Source of the DNA: Cinnamomum chago
Lineage: Eukaryota; Streptophyta; Magnoliopsida; Laurales; Lauraceae
Reading direction: 5' to 3'
Length of the DNA stretch: 64,000 bases
Assembly (NCBI GenBank): GCA_038049695.1
Contig: CP142452.1
Location: 28,942,501 to 29,006,500 of the forward strand
Shown here: positions 34,301 to 45,431 of the stretch, piece by piece
Numbering within the stretch: position 1 is the first letter of the stretch
Layout of the letters: each line of letters starts with the position of its first letter
Translations under genes and position numbers: made by a program
The notes under the pieces: model-generated
Seen by the model: only the letters and a program-made list of their open reading frames with translations
Told to the model about the DNA's origin: nothing
Database searches by the model: none

Positions 34301-35035
34301 TATCTTGATACAAGCACTAACAATAATTTGTGGTGGCCTATTTTCAGAAGGAATCTTTCCGATGCAGAAGAATCTAATCTCTTCAATCTCCTTGAGGTGC
34401 TCAATGTCATAGATATCTCTAGAGAAGGGCAAGACAGCAGAATATGGATCCCTTCCCGTGATGGCTCATTTTCAGTATCTTCCTTCTCCTCCGCTCTTTC
34501 AACCTTTTCAGTGGCTTGTCGAAGTTGGTCAGCTTTATGGAAGATCAAGGCCCCTCCTAGAGTTATTGCTTTTACTTGGCTTGCCCTCCGCAATAAAATT
34601 CTAACGATGGATAATCTTCGCAGAAGGCACATCACCCTTGTCAATGCCTGTCCCCTCTGCTTAGCTGATGAGGAATCAGTTGACCATCTTTTGCTCCATT
34701 GCAAGCAATTAAAAGCCCTTTGGTCTGCAATCCTGCATGAGTTCAATTGTAGCTGGGTCATGCCACAGTCCTTACAAGACCTGTTTCATCAGTGGACTAT
34801 CCCAATCAAAACCTCCAAATCGAAGATCATGTGGTAGGTATCCTTTTTGGCTTGTATCTGGACGATTTGGAAAGAGAGAAACAGAAGATGTTTCGAAGGG
34901 ATTACTTCCTCCAAAGAAGACTTAATCCTTAGACTGAAACTTTGCGTTGCCTCGTGGGTCTCTCATCTTCCAGATTTTTGGGGCTATTCTACTAATGCTA
35001 TAGTGTTCAATTGGAGGGAAATCATTTCATCTTGA
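31395..35035 (+). pseudogene. LINE ORF2 endonuclease/reverse transcriptase, frameshift plus stop
   Basis: ORF2 begins at the ATG at 31395 (MKAISWNVRGLGN), 190 bases after ORF1. Residues about 1-235 are an apurinic-type endonuclease (LLLLQETKL, WNITRFPSEKSGG, SDHCPILLDC). RT begins near residue 450 (KAPGPDGF at about 452, GLRQGDPLSAFLF) with the catalytic YADD at residues 686-689 (33450-33461). Near 34127-34145 the frame shifts within FWKG...; the second frame (FRVGNGEKISFWHDTW onward) continues to a zinc-binding RVT region (FTWLALRNKI, CPLCLADEESVDHLLLHC). A TAG at 34836-34838 interrupts, then the frame resumes (CIWTIWKERNRRCFEG) to a stop at 35033-35035. There is no C-terminal RNase H, unlike the LINE at 46503-54560. 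Two lesions in about 1200 codons indicate recent loss. Confidence 0.93.
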
Positions 35036-35204
35036 CTTGATTCTCTCTCCCTCTCCTTGCTTCTGTTTCCCCTCCTTTAGGGAGGTGGCTGTTTTTTTGG
35101 GGCTTTGCCCGGCCGCTTCTCAGTATAATTCTTTTATACTGTAAAGCTCTTTTGTATTTTCCTTTTTTTATCAATACAAGTTACCATTTCAAAAAAAAAA
35201 AAAA

Positions 35205-35221
35205 GATGAGTCAACAAGCAT
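35205..35221. repeat. LINE target-site duplication, right copy
   Basis: GATGAGTCAACAAGCAT directly after the poly-A tail, identical to 29288-29304. Confidence 0.95.
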
Positions 35222-38200
35222 CAATTTGTCTATCAAGAATTGATGGCGTGGTCGAGGAAGAGCTTTTGTGAAAATATCAGCAATTTGAATACCAGAGGAG
35301 ATGAATGGAAGAGAGATAACAACGCGTAGATATTCATCCCTGATAAAGTGGCAAGCAACCTCAATGCATTTAGTTCTTTCATGAAACACTGAATTTTCTG
35401 TAATCTGAATGACATTGGTGTTATCCGCATGTAGGGGTGTGGGGGATTTTTGTGGAAAGGCAAGTTCCGCGACTAGACCACGAAGCCATAGAATTTATGA
35501 GCATGCTGCAGACGTGGCCTGGTATTCAGCCCTAGTTGATGATTTGATGATTTGGAAACTTTGTCTTGATTTTTCACTTTCCATGAAAGAAGGGCATCAC
35601 TTAAGTATGTGCACCAGACCGTTGTGGAACGACGAGTGTTAGGGCAACCAGCCCTATTAGCATCAGAATAGGCAGTCAATGTCATTGGAGAGCCAACATG
35701 AAAAATAAGCCTCTGTGAGAAGTACCAATAAGGTAGTGGATAATTCATTGAACAGCTGATAAATGGAGATGATGAGGCTTGGTCATATACTGACTCATCA
35801 TGTTTACTGCATAATTGATGTCCGGCCGAGTAGTAGTCAACATGGTTCAAAATCTCGGTCTCGGTCGCGGTATCGGCCGGGGCCGAAAAACCGATATGAT
35901 ATCGGTATTGGTGGCGGATATCGGTCCGTCGCGGTCATCACGGTATGAATTTTTTTTTAATCCAAAAAAATTCGCAAAAATATCCAAAAAATCTTTAATA
36001 TTAGAAAATGCTGGAAAACAATATTTGTTTCCATTAATAACAGCAATAAATCAAAATCTCGGTCACCTTAAGTTATGAGTCCTGTCTGTGTCGCAGACTC
36101 GCAGTTCACTGTCTTTTCCAGTATTTCATATAATGCAAACATTATTGATGCTCTGCTCATGATCAAAATAAAATAAAAATCTAAATCATGTTTATGACTA
36201 TGATTAGATGTAGATCTATCATCTACACACTATTAATAAGCCATTAAGCCTTTGGTAGCACAAATATCCTAACAAGTAACAACAATTATTTTTTGGAAAA
36301 CAAAAATTAATAAAATCATTTTCAAAATCCTAAATATATAGATCTAACATAAAAGTATGTAGATCAATCATTTACACACCATACAATGATCATGAATCAT
36401 TAAAACAACATATTTATGATGAAATCCCCAAAAAATGATATATTATAATTCAAATATTAAAAAATCTGAAAATAAAAAAAATTGAAAAAAAAGTTCAAAA
36501 TCATGTGTATGAGTAGATCTAGCATGAAAGTATGTAGATCTAACTTCTAAATGAAGAAAACAACACAAGTGAGTAAGTGGCAAACCTCTATGCTTCATCA
36601 ATAAAAAAGAAAAACACATAATAAAATGCTTTAAGTTGATTTCCTCTTACCTTAGATAATATTTTCTTCAAAAAATAGAAGTGAGATTTGAAAATATGCA
36701 AGAGAGATGGTGGCTGCTGCTATGGCTAGTAAGGAGTTGAGAAGAGAGGAGAAGAAGATGAAGATGGGGGAAAAAATAAAAAAATTAGGGTTGGCACCCT
36801 TTTTAACATATTTGGGCCGATATTTTGAAAATATCGGCCGAGATATTGCTAAATCCGAGATTATCAAAATCTCGGTCGAGATGGGCCGAGATTTTGAAGA
36901 ATTTTCCCGCTACCGATATCTCAGTGAGATATCGGTGCGGTATCGGCCGATACCGGTTCATATCGGTCGATATGAACCGGTATCGGCCGGTTTTTTTATC
37001 CATGGTAGTCAAATATATGAGACTACCGACAAGTTGTCAGTAATATGTCGGATCAGGAAGGAGATCGCCACTTTCACTATGTTGTTTAAGATTTATTTCA
37101 AGACGAGTATCCACAAGTGTGGAGTTTGACAGGCCTGCTGATTCAATTAAATCCATAGTATACTTATGTTGATGCAGAATCAACCCTTTCTCAGAGTGAT
37201 GAACTTCCAATCCCAAAAAATGTCAGAGGTCCCAGGTCCTTCATTTGAAAAGATTGGTGAAGGGAAAATTGAAGATCTTGAATCATGGCTGTATCTGTGC
37301 TGATGGTTATGATATCATCCTCATAAACTAGAAGAATGGTGATTCTTGTTGATTTCTGATGCAGAAACAATGACGGATCATAAGGACTGTTGAAATTGTA
37401 GCTTGAGTAATGCATCCTTGGATTTTTCAAACCATGCTCTTGGTGCTTGTTTTAGTACATATAAAGAACATTTCAAACAAGCAACTTGTCCTTCTGATGG
37501 TTTTGGAAAACCTTGAGGTAATCGCATATAAACTTCCTCTTTAAGATTGCCACGAAGGAAGGCGTTTTTTTACATCAAATTGGAAAAGGGGCCAGGATTG
37601 GGATGCAGCTATGACAAGGATGGTGCAAACTGTGGTCATCTTTGCTACAGGTGCAAAAGTCTCTTTGTAGTCAATGCTATATTCTTGTCTGTTGCCAAGG
37701 GCCACAATCCTGCCTCGTATCTATCCAAAGTACCATCTGCCTTTAATTTGATAGAATAAACCCATTTACTCCCGATAGGCTTAACCGAGGCTGGGCATGG
37801 AACAACAACCCATGTTTGGTTCTGCTGTAGAGCATTGAGTTCTTCCATTGCCTATTTCCAGCATTCCTGCTTTGATGTTTGTGAATAAGAAATAGGAATT
37901 GAAACAGAGGATAAGGTAGCTAAATATGAAGAATGGGAAAAACCATATCGATCCGGAGGTCGAGAGATACGAGAAGAACGACGAATAGCAGGCTAAGGTG
38001 GATCTGATGCTGAAGGAGGATCCGGGGCTGGTTCTTGTAGAAGAAGCAAAGTAGTGGCATTTGGTCCTTGTTGACGAACATACACCTTGTCCGGATGAAA
38101 TCTCAGAGGTGAAGACATTCATCATCAGGGGATGGTACTTTAGAAAATGTGATTTCGGGAGATGAATCAAGATAGGACTGAAAAATATACTTGTGTTCAA

Positions 38201-40210
38201 AGAACACAACATTTCTAGAAATCCGAATATGCTTGGATGTGGGGTCATGACACATAAAACCTTTTTGTTGGGAAGCATAACCAAGAAATGCACATTTTGC
38301 AGATTGTGCGGATAACTATGAACGTTCATGGGTTGGAAGATGAACAAAACAAACACAGCCAAAAGTGTGTCAATGTGTGTATTGTAGTTCAGTTTGGTAA
38401 AGACGGAAATATGGAGATGTGTTTTGAAGTTTTGGAGAAGGGAGACGATTGATGATATGAGTTGCAGTGGTTAATGCTTCTGGTCAAAATCTAGGTGAAA
38501 CTAAGAATTCTATTAACAAACACCAAACCATGCTTAGAAGATGACGATTTTTTTGTTCAGTAACACCATTCTGTTCAGGTGCAAGTCCATTGGGATATAA
38601 TCCCTTTGTCTTGTAAAAATGCTGGTAGCAGAAGAAACACGTAATGGAAAAGGCAAAGTTTTACTCTTTCCCAGCTTATAAGTGGTGCAATCAAGAGCAA
38701 CATCTGATGATAAAAACTTCATTTTCTTTATGTGATCGGAATTTAACAAAGATAACAATATTTTGGAATTGGGATGTCCTAATCCACATTATTCTTAAAG
38801 AAAACCGTTGAAGCAAACAAAGACATTTCGATTTGGTGTTGGTTTGTAAAGAGGAAACAAACACCCACACTTAGGCCCCTTCGCTATCACCTTCCCTGTC
38901 TCCTGATCCTGCACCACACAACCAGAGGAGGAAAAAGAAACATCGCAGTTACCATCAACCAATTGGCCTACAAAGATTAAATTGGTAGAAATATTTGGTG
39001 AACAAAAAACATCATGTAATGGTAAAGAATGAGAAATATCACCAATAGATGTAATTGGTATTGTTGTGCCATTAGCAGCATGGACCTGAATCCTTCCATC
39101 ATATGGTTTAATTTTGGAGAAGTTTTTTTACGATGACATCATATGATTGGAGGCACCAGAATCAAAATACCACTGAGAGAGAGAGTGTGTTTTTTTACCA
39201 GATATACCAAGAGTGGAAAAGGCTTGGAGGATCATCTGTCGGATCATGTTCGGGATGACTGGAGCAGCAGAAGTAGGAGCTAAAGAAGATATGGAAGATG
39301 AATCTATAGTGCCAGAAGTAGCAATGATAGCCTGGTAAACTATTTTATTTCTGTTTTGAGGCCGTTTGCGGCATTCGTTGATCGAATGTCTAGCTACTTT
39401 GCAATAATTGCAAATCCTCTGCTTGCACTGATTTGCATAATGGCCGAAATTCCGACATCGGTAGAACTTCACTTTAGTGATATCTCTGCTTGGTTGCTTT
39501 CCCTTGATAGCATTAGTAACATTTACTGGTGAGTTAAGTGGTTGAGATTGAGTGGGTACGTTATAGGCAACATCAATTGCACCATGAGTGGCTTGTTGGA
39601 GCACACCAGACTGAGTCAATTGTCTCTGTTCCTCTCGCAGCAATTCATTGAGACACTCATCTAGCGATGGAGAAGGTACCCTACTCATGAGATTAGATTT
39701 GACTGATTCATACTGAGGCCTTAATTTCATGAGAAATTGATCCCTATGACTAGTCTCTAATTTTTTTGCAGTTCAGGAAGAGCCTGTGTAGAGATATTTG
39801 CACATTTGATTTCATCTAATTCTGTCCATAAGTTTTGGAAACCAGAATAATATTCTTGAATGGAGGAAGTTCCTTGCATATGACTTGCAATTTCAAATTC
39901 CAACTGATACTGTCGGGAAGAATTCCCCTGATGATACACCTTTTTCAAATAGTCCCACATATCTTTGGCAGTTTTGTATGGTTTCAAATTCATGAAAAAT
40001 TGGGGTTCTATGGATCCAAGAATCCAGGTTTTGGTCTTAGCGCCTTTTGTGTTCTAAGACAATTTTCTTCTCATCTTCCGTTGGTTTTGGATCAGTATCA
40101 GAGATATGGCCCCATAATTCTTTGCCCTCCATATAAAGTTTAAATTTGAAGGCCCAAGATGGAAAGGTTTTACCATTAAAACGGATCAAATTAAATTCAG
40201 ATTTCTCCAT
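35222..40210 (-). pseudogene. Decayed Copia gag-pol (host of the LINE), integrase core deleted
   Basis: Reading down the minus strand: gag starts at an ATG at 40210 (MEKSEFNLIRFNGK), with a further gag piece at 39757-39993. 39128-39730 holds zinc-knuckle sequence (CRNFGHYANQC, its first Cys replaced by Phe) and the protease motif WYFDSGASNHM. A GAG-pre-integrase piece (LLSLLNSDHIKKMKF) lies at 38534-38758 and runs straight into late integrase sequence (QNGVTEQKN), so most of the catalytic integrase core is missing. Integrase C-terminus follows at 37850-38360, RT at 37190-37850 (PIGSKWVYSIKLKADG, then LLVYEDDIITI where YVDD is expected), and RNase H at 35222-35850 (AYSDANRAGCPNTRRS, IADIFTKALPRPRH). 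A hAT MITE splits it at 35841-37004. The last codons and stop (29275-29277) lie beyond the LINE. Many stops and frameshifts; no function possible. Confidence 0.88.
35841..37004. mobile_element. hAT-type MITE, 1164 bp, with subterminal TATCGGCCGA arrays
   Basis: GTAGTCAA, 8 bp, flanks it on both sides (35833-35840 and 37005-37012), and the ends are CATGGTTCAAAA and the inverse of CATGGATAAAAA. The first 100 and last 190 bases are crowded with CGGTATCGGCCG-like motifs in both orientations, while the middle is AT-rich. There is no transposase. It is inserted in the Copia RT/RNase H region. TIR and motif style match the smaller element at 42148-42459. Confidence 0.8.
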
Positions 40211-40914
40211 TTGCAGATCAATTAATCAGATGATCGAGCAGAAAAAAAATTTCTCTTAGAAATGAGTCAGAATCCAGAGAACAGACCTCTGATCAATTTT
40301 GTAGAGGTACTGAAACACCCACTGGCAGTTCTGGATTAGTAAGAATTGAACAGAGGAGCCTCAGATGTACGAAGAATGCAAACAATAGTGTACGTTGTGC
40401 AAAAAAAACACAGCAGGCCAGAAAAGCTATACCAAATGACGTTAAGTTTTCTGGCTGGATCTGTCTGTGGACCCCACTGAATAGTCCAATCACAGATCAG
40501 ATCAGATCAGATTGTGGAGCCTCCAAGTCACGACCACCCATCCAAATTTGAAATAAATCGGATGTAAATCACAAATCTGGACGGGTTTGATAAACCAAAA
40601 TGCCCAGAGTCGACAGATGGGAAAGAGGTATAACTTACCTCAAACAATGATAATAATAATAAAAAAAAAACCTCAGAAAATCATCAAAAAACATCCAAGA
40701 GCCTGTCGATCATAATCTTGAAGTTGCTGGTGGAACCAGTGTTGGTCGGAGGTGGGCCACTCTTGGTCACGCACAGATCAACTGAAGTTCTGATGGATCT
40801 GTGATGAAAACTTGAACCCAGAGATTTCTTCAGGAGAGGAAGATGACTTGATCTCTTGATCGGAGGAAGACTTCTGCAACCAGAAAAAGATTTGTAGCAT
40901 ATATCCTTTAGCAG

Positions 40915-40927
40915 TGCATGGATACCA
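40915..40927 (-). promoter_or_regulatory. Degenerate Copia primer binding site
   Basis: The minus strand just inside the 5' LTR reads TGGTATCCATGC. It matches the usual TGGTATCAGAGC in 9 of 12 positions, so it is probably a mutated site. Confidence 0.5.
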
Positions 40928-40928
40928 T

Positions 40929-41170
40929 GTCAGAGAATGCACTACTATAGACGTATAGAAAGGAATGGGTTGGTTTTTCCCAGGATCGATTGATCTCTAT
41001 ATATCTTGATGTACAAACCTTGATTTGGGCTACAAATTAGTTATTGTCTAGTCAGCTATATCCTAAGATAGTATGTAGTATCTGTACAGTATATTACAGT
41101 TTGACTAAGCAATTGAGTCGGGCATTATTTTACAAGTGGATTTGGCCCAATGGATCCAGAATCATTAACC
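40929..41170 (-). repeat. 5' LTR of the nested-host Copia
   Basis: Aligned to 28998-29228. Ends at 41170, where the flanking GTAAT matches the other side of the element. Confidence 0.88.
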
Positions 41171-41175
41171 GTAAT

Positions 41176-41560
41176 TTCTATCGAGGGAGGTTGACGAACC
41201 TTTAGCGTGACAGGCTTATATTAGACTTGATGGAGATGATGAATTGAATAGAAAGGATGGTTGATGACATAGTGCAAAATTTATGATAGTTCAGGACCAA
41301 TGCTGGTCGAATTTCATTGCCTGATGGTGACTCCAATGTTGGTCCTAGTCTGTCAATAATCGAGGTATGTGGCAAGAGATCAATGAGGGTCCTATTCCAC
41401 ATGTGGGGCAATCTGTTAATAATGGTGGTAATGGGCAACAGGAGACGTGTCGAGAGTTCATGCATTACCTACTAAAAGAGACCAATTGTAGTGAATATCA
41501 GAACAAAAGGATGTATCACAAAGAAGGTTTAGCTAGAAGTCTTCTACATTATGGATGAAT
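41176..41560. other. No recognised gene
   Basis: Possibly the start of the Gypsy relic that follows, but no protein similarity is visible. Confidence 0.35.
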
Positions 41561-41564
41561 GGAT

Positions 41565-41870
41565 GTAGAAGCCTTCATTAATTGGACTATTGCACTCAGA
41601 CTATTGAGTGATACAGCATGGAGGAGAAGCATCTCCTATCCATGAAAACAAAGTTGAAAGGACAACCCTGGTTGGTGGTGAAAAACACCCTTTTGAGAAG
41701 ACTGCCTATCACGACATGGGCAGAGATGAAAAACAGAACTTAAAAAAGTAGCTTCATGTCCACTATGTAGGTACACTTTTTGAGCAGCTCAATGCCTTCA
41801 AATAAGGGAATTTATCAGTTGGGGTAGTGCCTAAGAAGATTGATGGGCTAATTGTGTGGTGCTAGTTGGG
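41565..41870 (+). pseudogene. Ty3/Gypsy gag relic
   Basis: One frame reads AFINW, then another MEEKHLLSMKTKLKGQPWL and LRRLPITTWAEMKN, followed after a frameshift by LHVHYVGTLFEQLNAFK and LSVGVVPKKIDGLIVWC. This order (hydrophobic W motif, TW.EMK, LFEQL...L, then S(V)EEY-like, F/I-DGL) is the core of the plant Gypsy retrotransposon gag domain. Several frameshifts and stops make it non-functional. No LTRs or pol were found with it. Confidence 0.6.
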
Positions 41871-42147
41871 GGAGGACCATCAATCCATTTGCAGGTATCA
41901 AGAGAGTATTTTGGGAGTGTGGCAGAGGCATTTTGTATGATGGTTTCCAGGTATTGAGCTAGTATTTGACTATGGAGCTAGTATTTGGCAGGGGATCTTA
42001 TGAGAGATGACCGCACTTACTTTTGGGATTGTGGAAGAGGCATATCATATGTTGGTTTGCATGGAGAGAGAGTGACAACAACCATATGCAAGACACTTAG
42101 TTCCTGTTTGACATCGTGCCATTAGGCCTTTCTTGCATTCTCATGGG

Positions 42148-42459
42148 CAAGGATCAAAATAACGGTTGCGACGAGCGTACAGGCAGTGGCCAAAACGCTA
42201 AGTAGTGGTTTGAGTTTTTTAAGCGGTCAATTTTTTTTTAGTCTTGTATAATAGCCAATCTTGTGCTTTTTTGGTAATTTAAAACCATATCAGGGTAGAG
42301 ACAACTTTAAGAAAGGCTATTGAGGAAAAACAAAAAACTAAAACTGCTGGACTCTACTAGTTTTTAGACTGTAGCGAGCGCCGCTATTTTTAAAATTGTG
42401 TAGCGGCTTCGACCACTATGGCTAACAATGCGGCGTAGTGGCCGCTATTTTGAGCCATG
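42148..42459. mobile_element. hAT-type MITE, 312 bp
   Basis: Ends CAAGGATCAAAATAACGG and the inverse of CATGGCTCAAAATAGCGG. The flanking octamers CTCATGGG (42140-42147) and CTCACTTG (42460-42467) agree at 5 of 8 positions and may be an eroded duplication. Ends carry GTAGCGGC/GCGACGAGC-type motifs. TIR resembles that of the 35841-37004 element. Confidence 0.6.
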
Positions 42460-42467
42460 CTCACTTG

Positions 42468-43720
42468 ATGAGGAATGACAGAACTTGTTTGGACGGTCAT
42501 TATTGGTTGTTCCGAAAAAATTATTCCTCGGAGAGATCCACACAACACCACCACCTCTTTGATTCAAGATCTTGGAATTCAAATGTAAGGTACCATCTCC
42601 TCCGCCCCCTCAAGCACAATCCTCTCTCTCTCTCTCTCTCTCTCCAACCCCAAACCCCCCCACCCCTCACCCCCCACGCGCGCACTCGCAATAGTTTTGG
42701 GATTTTTATCCTAGCGTTTGTATATGGTTCAGATTTAAGGAGGTGAATTTTTCAAGAGTACATAAGGTTTGTATCCTACCCCTGCAATGTTGAAGTGTTG
42801 AAATGAACTTAATGGTTTAAAATTAAAGTGCTGAATTTGTAAAGAGAACTTTAACTGTGGATGAATAGTTAAATACATAATTAAATAAGTTTGATGGTGA
42901 CAATAAAAAAAGGTCCATCTGTTTGCCATGGAGTTGGAGATCTGGATGTTTTTATGAAAGTCGTTCTACTGTATGGAGTTGCTCCTTTGTTCCCATCTTG
43001 TGGTCTACTTGGTTAAAGAGAAATAATAGAACTTTCAGAATAAGATAGGTGCAAAACATGTTGCTATCAAGGCTTAATGAAGGTCATCGCTTTGATTACT
43101 TCTCAAAGTGAATGGGTATTCCGCCTCTGATATGTGGAGATGTTGGACAGAATGTTGTGAGGTTGCTCATTCTGATTAACTATGGATGCTTTTAGTCCCT
43201 TTTTTTTTTTTTTTTTCTGGTCATGTGATGCCTTACTGACAAATTCATAATTAAAGAGGTGAATGATTGTGATTTCACATATTTTGGACTGAAACTCTTC
43301 GAATTTACTATTAACACCTAATATTGATTCTAATAAACTATAGTTTAATTGAAGGTTTTTGTGGTTGTAACTATGGCTGTGGAATTAACAAGTTAGTTGT
43401 GTAATGTAGATTCTTCTAAGATTGAAACTTCCAAACTGGGTCACTCTATTAAAAGATTCAAATCTCTTGGGGGGTTTTGTTTTTAATGTTTTTTCAATTT
43501 TTTTATGAATGTTTTGGCTTGAGTCTTACCTAAAGATATGAAATTAATACCCTGTGAAGTAGTCTCTTTGTGCCTTATGGTGTATTGGGGGAGTGATTTA
43601 TGTCCACTTTACTTAATGCCAGTTGATTACTTTTGTTTCTTAAATTATTGTATGATGCGTGTATATTCTTAATAATTAGTTCTTTTATAGTTTTTTATGT
43701 ATAGCTTATAGGATGGATTT
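42468..43720. other. Gene-free; possible distal 5' region of SDHAF1
   Basis: It holds a (CT)n tract (about 42617-42643), a C-rich patch and a T tract (43199-43216). An upstream untranslated exon of the SDHAF1-like gene could lie here, but I see no decisive splice signals. Confidence 0.35.
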
Positions 43721-43723
43721 ATG

Positions 43724-43875
43724 CATATTTATAATAGGGATTTAGATCATGTCACATGTATAAAGAGAAATGACCAAAAGCTTTTAGTGAAGGATAATGA
43801 TGTTAAACAAAGATTGATGATGTTAAAAGAAAGATGTAACAAACTTTTAAATGAAGTTTCTATAGGAGGCTTAGG
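43724..43875 (+). pseudogene. RTE-type LINE fragment (pre-RT region)
   Basis: The frame reads NRDLDHVTCIKRNDQKLLVKDNDVKQR and then KLLNE, matching the segment between endonuclease and RT in plant RTE-type LINEs (RDLDQVRCIKDE...VLVKD.DIKERW...F..LLNE in family terms). Only about 150 bp is preserved and there is no RT. The longer ORF continues into unrelated sequence. Confidence 0.55.
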
Positions 43876-44185
43876 AATGAGACAGGATACTTCATTAGCA
43901 GGATATGCCCTTTACTGCATAATCCATAAATCCCGCATTCATCTAGTCAAGGATAGTGAGTGTAAAAGGGACGTTATATTGACACTCCATGTTTTTTTTT
44001 TTTTTAAATCATAATATTTACACTCCATGCCTTTTTTTTAATCATATTATATTTTGTTCCTTTTTTTTCTCTTTCTTGTTTTCTCACATGAGTTCTGGTC
44101 TGACTCCTGTCCTCTTCTTGAAGCTCCTGGGTGCTTGTAGCATTCTGTCCTCCTACCAAGTAGTGTGTAACCTACGAATCATGCA

Positions 44186-44458
44186 ATGGCTTCTTCTGTT
44201 GGTCCACAGAAGCTTTCTGGCATGCAGAAACAGGTCCTATCTCTCTACAGAGGATTCCTCCGCGTAGCACGTTCCAAAGCACCTGAGGAGCGACGTAATA
44301 TCGAATCAATTGTCTCGGCAGAGTTCCGTAACAATTCAATGTATGTGGACCGCAAGAACTTCCTCTACATTGAGTATCTCTTGCGGCGTGGAAGGAAGCA
44401 GCTTGATCAGCTCAAGGATCCCAGCATTGTCCATTTATCTTCCTTGAAAGTCCATTGA
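44186..44458 (+). CDS. SDHAF1: Succinate dehydrogenase assembly factor 1, LYR-motif protein
   Basis: A complete 90-aa single-exon ORF. It has the LYR motif (LSLYRGFLRVAR, residues about 18-29), then the conserved KAPEERRNIESIVSAEFR and the VDRKNFLYIEYLLRRGRKQLDQLK block that typify plant SDHAF1 proteins. The family acts in the mitochondrial matrix, using its LYR motif to bring Fe-S cluster donors to the SDH2 iron-sulphur subunit of complex II. Length fits the family (about 90-100). The ATG at 44186 has a good context (GCAATGG); another ATG five bases upstream (44181) is in a different frame and opens a short overlapping uORF. Predicted N-terminus is short, as in known homologues. Confidence 0.93.
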   Translation: MASSVGPQKLSGMQKQVLSLYRGFLRVARSKAPEERRNIESIVSAEFRNNSMYVDRKNFLYIEYLLRRGRKQLDQLKDPSIVHLSSLKVH

Positions 44459-45431
44459 AAACAATGCAAAAACCCCAGTGGCAGTTTCAAATTTCTATTG
44501 AGATATTGATGCCACTGGGCTATTTAACCAGGAGAAATTGCTATTTATTTCTTGAAAGCTCTAGTGAAATATTTAGTCTTACCATTGGAGAGCAGCCAAA
44601 TTTTAGTGTTTTCAGGAAAAACCTATCATTCAGTTATCTGGTGAATCAGTCATTTGGGAAATTGGTGAAGTTTCAGGAAATTCTGGGTTGGGTTTTTGTT
44701 GGATGTTGGAGATACTTTTCATTGGAGCATTTGATAGAAACTTTATTTAGCATTTTTCTGCGTCCCAACACATTGTTTTTACTTTTTACCATTGAACGGT
44801 TCTCCTTCAAAGGGCTGCTGCAGATTTTGTTTGTCGGCTGAAAATTTTTAACTGGAGGACCCAGACCTTTAGTTTTGGGGTATATTGTCCATTGGAATGT
44901 GGACTACAGCTCTTTTTGATTTTGGCAATCTTACCATAATGCTGCCATTTAATTGCTGAACTTCTTATGGTAGCTTGTGTAAGAGGCTTCTTGTAATATT
45001 GTTATCTGAGAAATAATATGCATCAACTGATGTATTCTTTGTTCTAAAGATTTTTTTTTTCCAGTGTTCAGTTAAAGTCAGTATAGTTCAGTAGTTTTCA
45101 TCAGTTTCGTAGTTGATTCATATTCAAGCTATTGGCAATGTTTGGTTTAATCAAGTTAATTTTCAGGGATAAGTGATTGGATACAATGAACATTTAAGGA
45201 CCTTCTTGGTCTTTCTGGTGGATTGCTTAGTCCAGCATAAATCTAGGAGGATGAAAGAATTAGAGAAATAGATAGCAATAGGCACAAAATAGTGAAAAGG
45301 GTTACTTCCTACATTGGTACTCAGATCCCTAGAAGAAGGGAACAAATAAAGGAAAAAAAAAAGAAAGATCGCCTAAGTTCAGAACTCATTGTGTGTGATG
45401 ATCCCCATACTAATGAATTGAGTCACCGTTG
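44459..45431 (+). other. SDHAF1 3' UTR and downstream DNA
   Basis: No further coding region recognised. AATAATATG near 45011 or the T-rich region beyond could mark polyadenylation, but this is unproven. Confidence 0.35.

Larger units (their letters stand above)
29305..35204 (+). mobile_element. Full-length plant L1-type LINE, 5.9 kb
   Basis: It has a short 5' UTR, ORF1 (29324-31204), ORF2 (31395-35035, with two lesions), a 3' UTR and a poly-A tail (35191-35204), all inside a perfect 17-bp target duplication. Plant L1 elements have this layout. It inserted into the extreme C-terminal codons of the Copia polyprotein on the opposite strand, so it is younger than that element. Being full length it carries its own internal promoter region at the 5' end, although ORF2 is now broken. 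Confidence 0.95.
28998..41170 (-). mobile_element. Copia LTR retrotransposon with nested LINE and hAT MITE
   Basis: LTRs at 28998-29228 and 40929-41170 bound a minus-strand element, and GTAAT flanks it exactly (28993-28997 and 41171-41175). The interior, with nested elements removed, is a decayed Copia polyprotein. The LTRs differ at about 11 sites plus two indels in about 220 bp by my count, so this element is clearly older than the Copia at 47758-54053. The 5' LTR tip reads GGTTAATG where TGTTAATG is expected, and the 3' LTR tip is lost into a poly-C run. Confidence 0.9.

Noticed and set aside
30203..34761. Antisense and alternate-frame ORFs across the LINE
   Set aside because: Shadows of ORF1 and ORF2.
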